In this document: piece by piece, positions 13,420-16,908 of the stretch
Position numbering within the stretch: position 1 is the first letter of the stretch
Layout: the number at the start of each line of letters is the position of its first letter
From: CAYLLT01 sp964591605
GTDB lineage: Bacteria > Planctomycetota > Phycisphaerae > UBA1845 > PWPN01
Assembly: GCA_964591605.1 (NCBI GenBank)
Contig: CAZQEN010000153.1
Location: forward strand, 1-16,908
Direction of reading: 5' to 3'
DNA: 16,908 nt
Position numbers and translations under genes: made by a program
The notes under the pieces: model-generated
Told to the model about the DNA's origin: nothing
The model's input: the letters and a program-made list of their open reading frames with translations, nothing else
Database searches by the model: none

Positions 13420-14814
13420 TTCCGCCCATGCCACTTACGCGTATACGGACTGATCGCGCTGACGGTCGCGCCGATCACCCGCGCCCAGACCCCGCGATAC
13501 AACGTCCTGCTCATCACGTGCGACGATCTCAACAATCGCATCGCCTGCTACGGCGACGAACTCGCCCGCACGCCGAACATGGACCGCCTCGCCCGCACCG
13601 GGACGCGGTTCGACCGCGCCTACTGCCAGTTCCCGCTCTGCAACCCGAGCCGCGCGTCGTTCATGACGGGTCTGCGGCCCGACCACACGGGCGTCGTCAA
13701 CAACGCGAAGCATTTCCGCGAAAAGGTCCCCGAGGTGGTGACCCTTCCACAGCTCTTCCAGAAGAATGGCTGCTTCGCCGCCCGCGTGGGCAAGATCTAT
13801 CACTACGGCGTGCCCACGCAGATCGGCACCAGCGGCCTGGATGATCCGCCCTCGTGGAATCACTTCGTCAACCCCAAAGGCCGCGACAAGGATGACGAGG
13901 ACGAGGTCATCAACTACGGCCCGGGCCGCCCGCCGCATATCGGCGGGTCGCTCTGCTGGATGCAGGCCCGCGGAGAGGATGCCGAGCAGACCGACGGCAT
14001 GATCGCCGCCGAGACGATCAAGCTCCTCGAAGCCAACAAGGACAAGCCCTTCTTCATTGCGACCGGTTTCTTCCGCCCGCACGTACCGTGCATCGCCACC
14101 GCCCGCTACTTCGAGCTTTACCCTTTCGAGCGGATCCAGCTCCCGCGCGAGCCGGCCGACCATTTCGATCTGATTCCGAAGATCGCCTTTCACGCCCCCC
14201 TTAACTACGGACTCGACGACGAGAAGCTGCGCACCTTTCTCCGCGCCTATCGGGCCGCAGTCAGCTTCGTCGACGCCCAGGTCGGCCAGGTGCTCGACGC
14301 GCTGGATCGGTTGCAGCTCGCCGACAAGACCGTGGTCGTCCTGTTCGGCGATCACGGCTGGCTCCTCGGCGAGCACAAGCAGTGGCAGAAGATGAGCCTG
14401 TTTGAGGAATCCGCACGGGTGCCGCTCTTCATCCGGGTGCCCGGCACGCCCGCGGGCGGTGTGTGCGGGCGAACCGTGGAGCTGGTGGACGTGTACCCCA
14501 CGATCGCGGATGCCTGCGGCCTGACTCCGCCACCTTCGCTCGACGGACGCAGCGTGGTCCCCCTCCTGCGTAATCCAAAAGCTGCCTGGGACAAACCGGC
14601 CTTGACCCAGGTGACCCGCCGCGAAGGAGGCCAGCAGATCATGGGCCGCAGCATCCGCACGGAGCGATATCGCTACACCGAGTGGGACGAAGGCCGTCTG
14701 GGCAGTGAACTCTACGACCACGAGGCTGACCCGCACGAGTACAGGAACCTCGCCCAGGACCCCTCGCACGCCGCTGACAAAGCGCGACTGCAGCAGCTCC
14801 TGCACGGCGCCTGA
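13417..14814 (+). CDS. Iduronate-2-sulfatase-like secreted sulfatase, probable ATT start (465 aa)
   Basis: This type I sulfatase is closest in pattern to iduronate-2-sulfatase/choline-sulfatase-like enzymes. Counting from ATT, residues 1-24 (MFRPCHLRVYGLIALTVAPI then TRAQ) are a signal peptide. NVLLITCDDLNNRIACYGDE supplies metal ligands Asp36 and Asp37. Cys75 in LCNPSRASFMTG (C-x-P-S-R) is the formylglycine site, with Arg79. Lys126 and His129 (GKIYHYG), His222 (FFRPHVP), Asp312-His313 (FGDHGWLLGEHKQW) and Lys321 complete the active site. GDHGWxLGEHxxWxKxxxFE is diagnostic of the subgroup. A body starting at the first ATG (13579) would lose the signal peptide and the DD metal ligands, so it is not credible. 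An assembly or sequencing error near the start is the alternative to a true ATT. It is divergent from the propeller gene across 131 nt. Confidence 0.88.
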   Translation: MFRPCHLRVYGLIALTVAPITRAQTPRYNVLLITCDDLNNRIACYGDELARTPNMDRLARTGTRFDRAYCQFPLCNPSRASFMTGLRPDHTGVVNNAKHFREKVPEVVTLPQLFQKNGCFAARVGKIYHYGVPTQIGTSGLDDPPSWNHFVNPKGRDKDDEDEVINYGPGRPPHIGGSLCWMQARGEDAEQTDGMIAAETIKLLEANKDKPFFIATGFFRPHVPCIATARYFELYPFERIQLPREPADHFDLIPKIAFHAPLNYGLDDEKLRTFLRAYRAAVSFVDAQVGQVLDALDRLQLADKTVVVLFGDHGWLLGEHKQWQKMSLFEESARVPLFIRVPGTPAGGVCGRTVELVDVYPTIADACGLTPPPSLDGRSVVPLLRNPKAAWDKPALTQVTRREGGQQIMGRSIRTERYRYTEWDEGRLGSELYDHEADPHEYRNLAQDPSHAADKARLQQLLHGA

Positions 14815-14837
14815 TGCGGCAAGCACCGTGCAGGCTT

Positions 14838-14871
14838 GCCCGCCCGGGCGGGCTGGCCTGGGACGCCCAGG
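14838..14871 (+). terminator. Two tandem GC hairpins after the second sulfatase
   Basis: GCCCGCCCGGGCGGGC (14838-14853) is a perfect palindrome 24 nt after the stop. CCTGGG-ACG-CCCAGG (14857-14871) is a second stem. There is no following T run, so Rho-independent termination is uncertain; mRNA 3' end protection is another role such stems can have. Confidence 0.4.
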
Positions 14872-15331
14872 ACGACCAGGGCCCTCAGGCGGCCACCCGA
14901 CGAACCGGCCCCGGGCATGCCTCCATCAACGCGGGCGCCATCAGCTCCGGGCAGCCTGTCCGGAACCCGGCCTTGTCCAAATGACCCATAACCTCTGGCC
15001 CCAAGCCGGCACCTCAGAGGCAGGGCAGCCCTCCTGACGGGCCGGCGTCCATCCGAAGGTCCTGCCCGACGACTGGGTCCCACGCCATGACGGACTCCCG
15101 GCGTCGGCCGGCGCCCTGTGAGAACCGCCCCCGCTCTACCCCCTTGTCAGGCAAGGCCATTCGTCGTAAGCTTATTTTGCAGCATCGATTGTGGTTCGGG
15201 GGGACGGGCGGGGTGGACGACAAGTCTCGGGAGGGGCATATTAACTTATGAGGGAGTCTGGGCGTCTTTTGGCCGATAAGCACTTCCAGAAGTACTGTAA
15301 GTCCTGAATCTGCCGACGCCGAGCAGCCAAG
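14872..15331. other. Intergenic region of about 460 nt, no gene accepted
   Basis: Frames here are arginine/proline/glycine-rich shadows without plausible starts. The part around 15160-15290 is less GC-rich (GTAAGCTTATTTTGCAGCATC, CATATTAACTTATGAG) and probably holds the promoter of the macrodomain-like gene. TATTAA at 15239-15244 is a possible -10 without a good -35. ACTTC-CA-GAAGT at about 15282-15293 is a small inverted repeat. Confidence 0.35.
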
Positions 15332-15745
15332 ATGATCGAGAAAACCTGCAACCTCTGGTTGGAAAAGGCGGACTACCGGTGCATCCCGACCAGTGGGGCG
15401 GTCGCTCCGGATGGGACGGCTGTTCTCGATCCCGGTATCCCGCAGGACGCGGCGAAGCGATTCAACGGTCTCGACGCCGACCTGGGGCGGCTGATCTCTT
15501 CGCGGGGCAACCACGTTCACGAGATCCGACCGGGCTTGCTCTCGTTTCCGGTGCGGCAGTTTCAGTGGGCCGGTCCCAGTCTCGACATCATCGTCCGCAG
15601 CGCTCAGGAGCTGGTGCAGATTGTCGGCAGTGCCAAGACGCTCCTGCCGCGGCCCATCGGCAATTCCGGAGCGCCCAAATGGGAAGAAGTCGCCGCCGCC
15701 CTCTCGTTCCTCCCTGACAATATCATCGTCGTTCAGCACGTGTGA
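15332..15745 (+). CDS. Small divergent macrodomain-like protein (137 aa)
   Basis: The whole chain follows the pattern of stand-alone macrodomain (ADP-ribose-binding) proteins of about 140-160 aa. It has NLWLEKADYRCIPTSG at the start, GNHVHEIRPGLLSFPVRQFQW in the middle, DIIVRSAQELVQI, then LLPRPIGNSGAPKWEEV and PDNIIVVQHV at the end. From memory, the usual family has PTNG, a GRG-type loop, SFPVKxxW and LPRPGCGNGGLxWEEV. Here these read PTSG, DPG, SFPVRxxxW and LPRPIGNSGAPKWEEV, so both ligand loops are altered while the framework is kept. It may bind a different ligand or be inactive. The ATG at 15332 is the first start after an in-frame TGA at 15305; the ribosome site is weak. The assignment rests on motif recall, not on a search. 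Confidence 0.7.
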   Translation: MIEKTCNLWLEKADYRCIPTSGAVAPDGTAVLDPGIPQDAAKRFNGLDADLGRLISSRGNHVHEIRPGLLSFPVRQFQWAGPSLDIIVRSAQELVQIVGSAKTLLPRPIGNSGAPKWEEVAAALSFLPDNIIVVQHV

Positions 15746-15944
15746 GCCGGAGCCGGGGGGGGCGCGTTTCGACCCTGTGGGGCAGTCGTTTCGCTTCGGC
15801 GTTGCACCATGTCGCGTGCAGGGGGACGCTCATTCTGGTACGTTCGTGTGTCAGGGGCCGGCGAGACGGTTCGCTCGCGCGCAACGGGGCCCGCGCGGGC
15901 GGCAGACAGCCGGACACATGTGAGAGCAGTCAATCGGCGGGGCC

Positions 15945-16908
15945 ATGGCAGCGAGTTATCGACGAGTCTTCTGTCGGCCGACAGGTGCAAGCCCGGAGCA
16001 GCTTGCCCGCTGGGAGCAGGCGCTCGCCGGCGCCGTCTCCCTGCAGCGACAGCTCGAAGCGTCCAGCCCCTACATCCTGCAACTGCTCGGCGAGCTCGAG
16101 CCTTCGTCCGAGGGCTTCTGCGTGCGGCACGAGCCGGCCGAGCCACCGGCCCTGCAGCTCTTCGATCCTTCCGCAACGCTGTCATCTCCCAGTGAGCTGC
16201 TGCGGATGGCCGCCAGCCTGCTCGATGCCCTGCGTGCGTTCCATGAGTCGCGCCCGGAGCGTCCACCCGTCCACGGCGGTGTCTGTCCCGGCATTCTCCT
16301 GGTGACGGCCGACGGGATCCCCAAGTGGACCGATTTCGGCGTCGCCCCCGCCTATGCCCTGGCGGGCGAACAGGTCTATAGGAATCTGGCCGTCCGATCG
16401 CCCGCCGAAGACGGGGTCACGGCCGTGTGGGAAGTGCTCCGCGCCAACGTTGGCGACCGCGATGACCGGCTGGCGGCCTTCATCGACCCCGAGAAGTACG
16501 AATCGGGACGCTATCAGGCCTTCGAGCCCGCGTCGGACCTGCTGGCCGCCGGCCTCGTGCTTCACCTCATGGCCGAGCATCGCCACGCGTACCTCTACGA
16601 CGATGAGACCGCCCATCGCAAGGTCGACGTCCTCGAGTTCATGCTCCCCCTGAGCGTGCCGACCCGGCCGCGGCGCCAGGATCTGGTCAAGACCACGGAG
16701 CAGGCTGTCCGCGACTGGTGTGAACTCGTCGCGCAGATGGTGGATCGCTCTCCGGAGAAGCGTCCCACCGCAGGCCGCGCGGTTCAGGTGCTTCCGCGGA
16801 TCAACCTGGACGACATTCTCCGCGGCCGGCTGGAGACCCTGGGCAGATCGTTCGAGGGCAGCGAGCCGCTCGACTGGGCCGCTCTGCGCGACACGCTGCG
16901 CCCCATTG
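15945..16908 (+). CDS. Pseudokinase-like protein (N-terminal 321 aa, cut by the window end)
   Basis: The frame is open from ATG 15945 to the last base; an in-frame TGA at 15921 bounds it upstream, and GGCGGGG just before the ATG may be the ribosome site. The kinase fold is visible: a helical/strand N-lobe, ELLRMAASLLDALRAFHES, then HGGVCPGILLVTADGIPKWT with DFGVA (His110, Asp130-Phe131-Gly132). ASDLLAAGLVLHLMAEHRHAY is the helix after the activation segment, and SPEKRPTAG (269-277) matches the last kinase subdomain. The catalytic HRD Asp is Gly112, the following Lys is Cys and the metal-binding Asn is absent, although DFG survives. No glycine-rich loop or VAIK lysine is evident. It is therefore probably a catalytically dead, scaffolding or sensing kinase relative of the kind planctomycetes carry in number. 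The C-terminal domains are outside the window. Confidence 0.75.
   Translation, partial: MAASYRRVFCRPTGASPEQLARWEQALAGAVSLQRQLEASSPYILQLLGELEPSSEGFCVRHEPAEPPALQLFDPSATLSSPSELLRMAASLLDALRAFHESRPERPPVHGGVCPGILLVTADGIPKWTDFGVAPAYALAGEQVYRNLAVRSPAEDGVTAVWEVLRANVGDRDDRLAAFIDPEKYESGRYQAFEPASDLLAAGLVLHLMAEHRHAYLYDDETAHRKVDVLEFMLPLSVPTRPRRQDLVKTTEQAVRDWCELVAQMVDRSPEKRPTAGRAVQVLPRINLDDILRGRLETLGRSFEGSEPLDWAALRDTLRPI

Noticed and set aside
11615..13453. A 612-codon open frame on the plus strand
   Set aside because: It is antisense to the propeller glycosidase-like gene, whose protein has a Tat signal and recurring propeller motifs; the plus-strand translation is Arg/Gly/Pro-rich and begins in repeat DNA.
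13579..14814. Sulfatase starting at the first ATG (411 aa)
   Set aside because: It would lack the signal peptide and the conserved N-terminal metal-binding aspartates, both of which are encoded in frame just upstream.
15014..15739. A 241-codon minus-strand frame opposite the macrodomain-like gene
   Set aside because: The plus strand encodes a coherent macrodomain pattern; the minus frame shows no motif and runs through intergenic hairpins.

Overview
The window is GC-rich bacterial DNA that looks planctomycete, probably Phycisphaerae-like. The evidence is two sulfatases, a planctomycete-style dockerin/EF-hand tail (DFDQDGDVDQSDF...C...DLNHDG) on one of them, several prepilin-type N-terminal cleavage/methylation proteins including one H-X9-DG-type pseudopilin, a degenerate Ser/Thr-kinase fold, and GC-rich palindromic intergenic repeats. 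No rRNA, tRNA, CRISPR array or recognisable transposase was seen.

Layout. Positions 1-2561 (minus strand) hold a membrane-anchored protein of unknown function and a class I SAM methyltransferase. Positions 2887-4881 (minus) are a three-gene operon of minor pseudopilins ordered GspI-like, GspJ-like, GspH-like; the first pair overlap by ATGA and the next pair are 10 nt apart. Divergent from it is a class III PLP aminotransferase (4993-6348), which converges on a lone H-X9-DG-type pseudopilin (6367-7239). A complete repeat element with inverted arms (7351-7506) separates that gene from a POT-family proton-coupled peptide transporter (7601-9583).

Positions 9604-14814 form a small sulfated-glycan-type locus. 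It has a secreted arylsulfatase with a dockerin-like tail (minus strand, with a clear extended -10 promoter and an adjacent palindrome), a Tat-exported beta-propeller glycosidase-like protein (minus), and a divergent iduronate-2-sulfatase-like enzyme (plus). The last has no ATG, GTG or TTG available; an ATT codon sits 7 nt after a perfect AGGAGGT. The remainder is a 0.5-kb gap with hairpins, a small divergent macrodomain-like protein (15332-15745), and the N-terminal part of a pseudokinase-like protein that runs off the window end (15945-16908).

Functional reading (inference): the sulfatases and propeller glycosidase would desulfate and cleave extracellular sulfated polysaccharide, and the transporter and aminotransferase are ordinary amino-compound metabolism. 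The pseudopilins belong to a secretion or pilus-like machine whose core components are not in this window.

The most unusual content is non-coding or at gene starts. First, heptamer-repeat inverted elements sit in-frame just before the prepilin cleavage site in two adjacent pseudopilin genes and supply a TTG start codon to one of them. Second, a dispersed family of palindromic elements has inverted arms, one of which supplies a stop codon. Third, the second sulfatase appears to start at ATT. Fourth, the macrodomain and kinase folds at the right end have altered active-site motifs.
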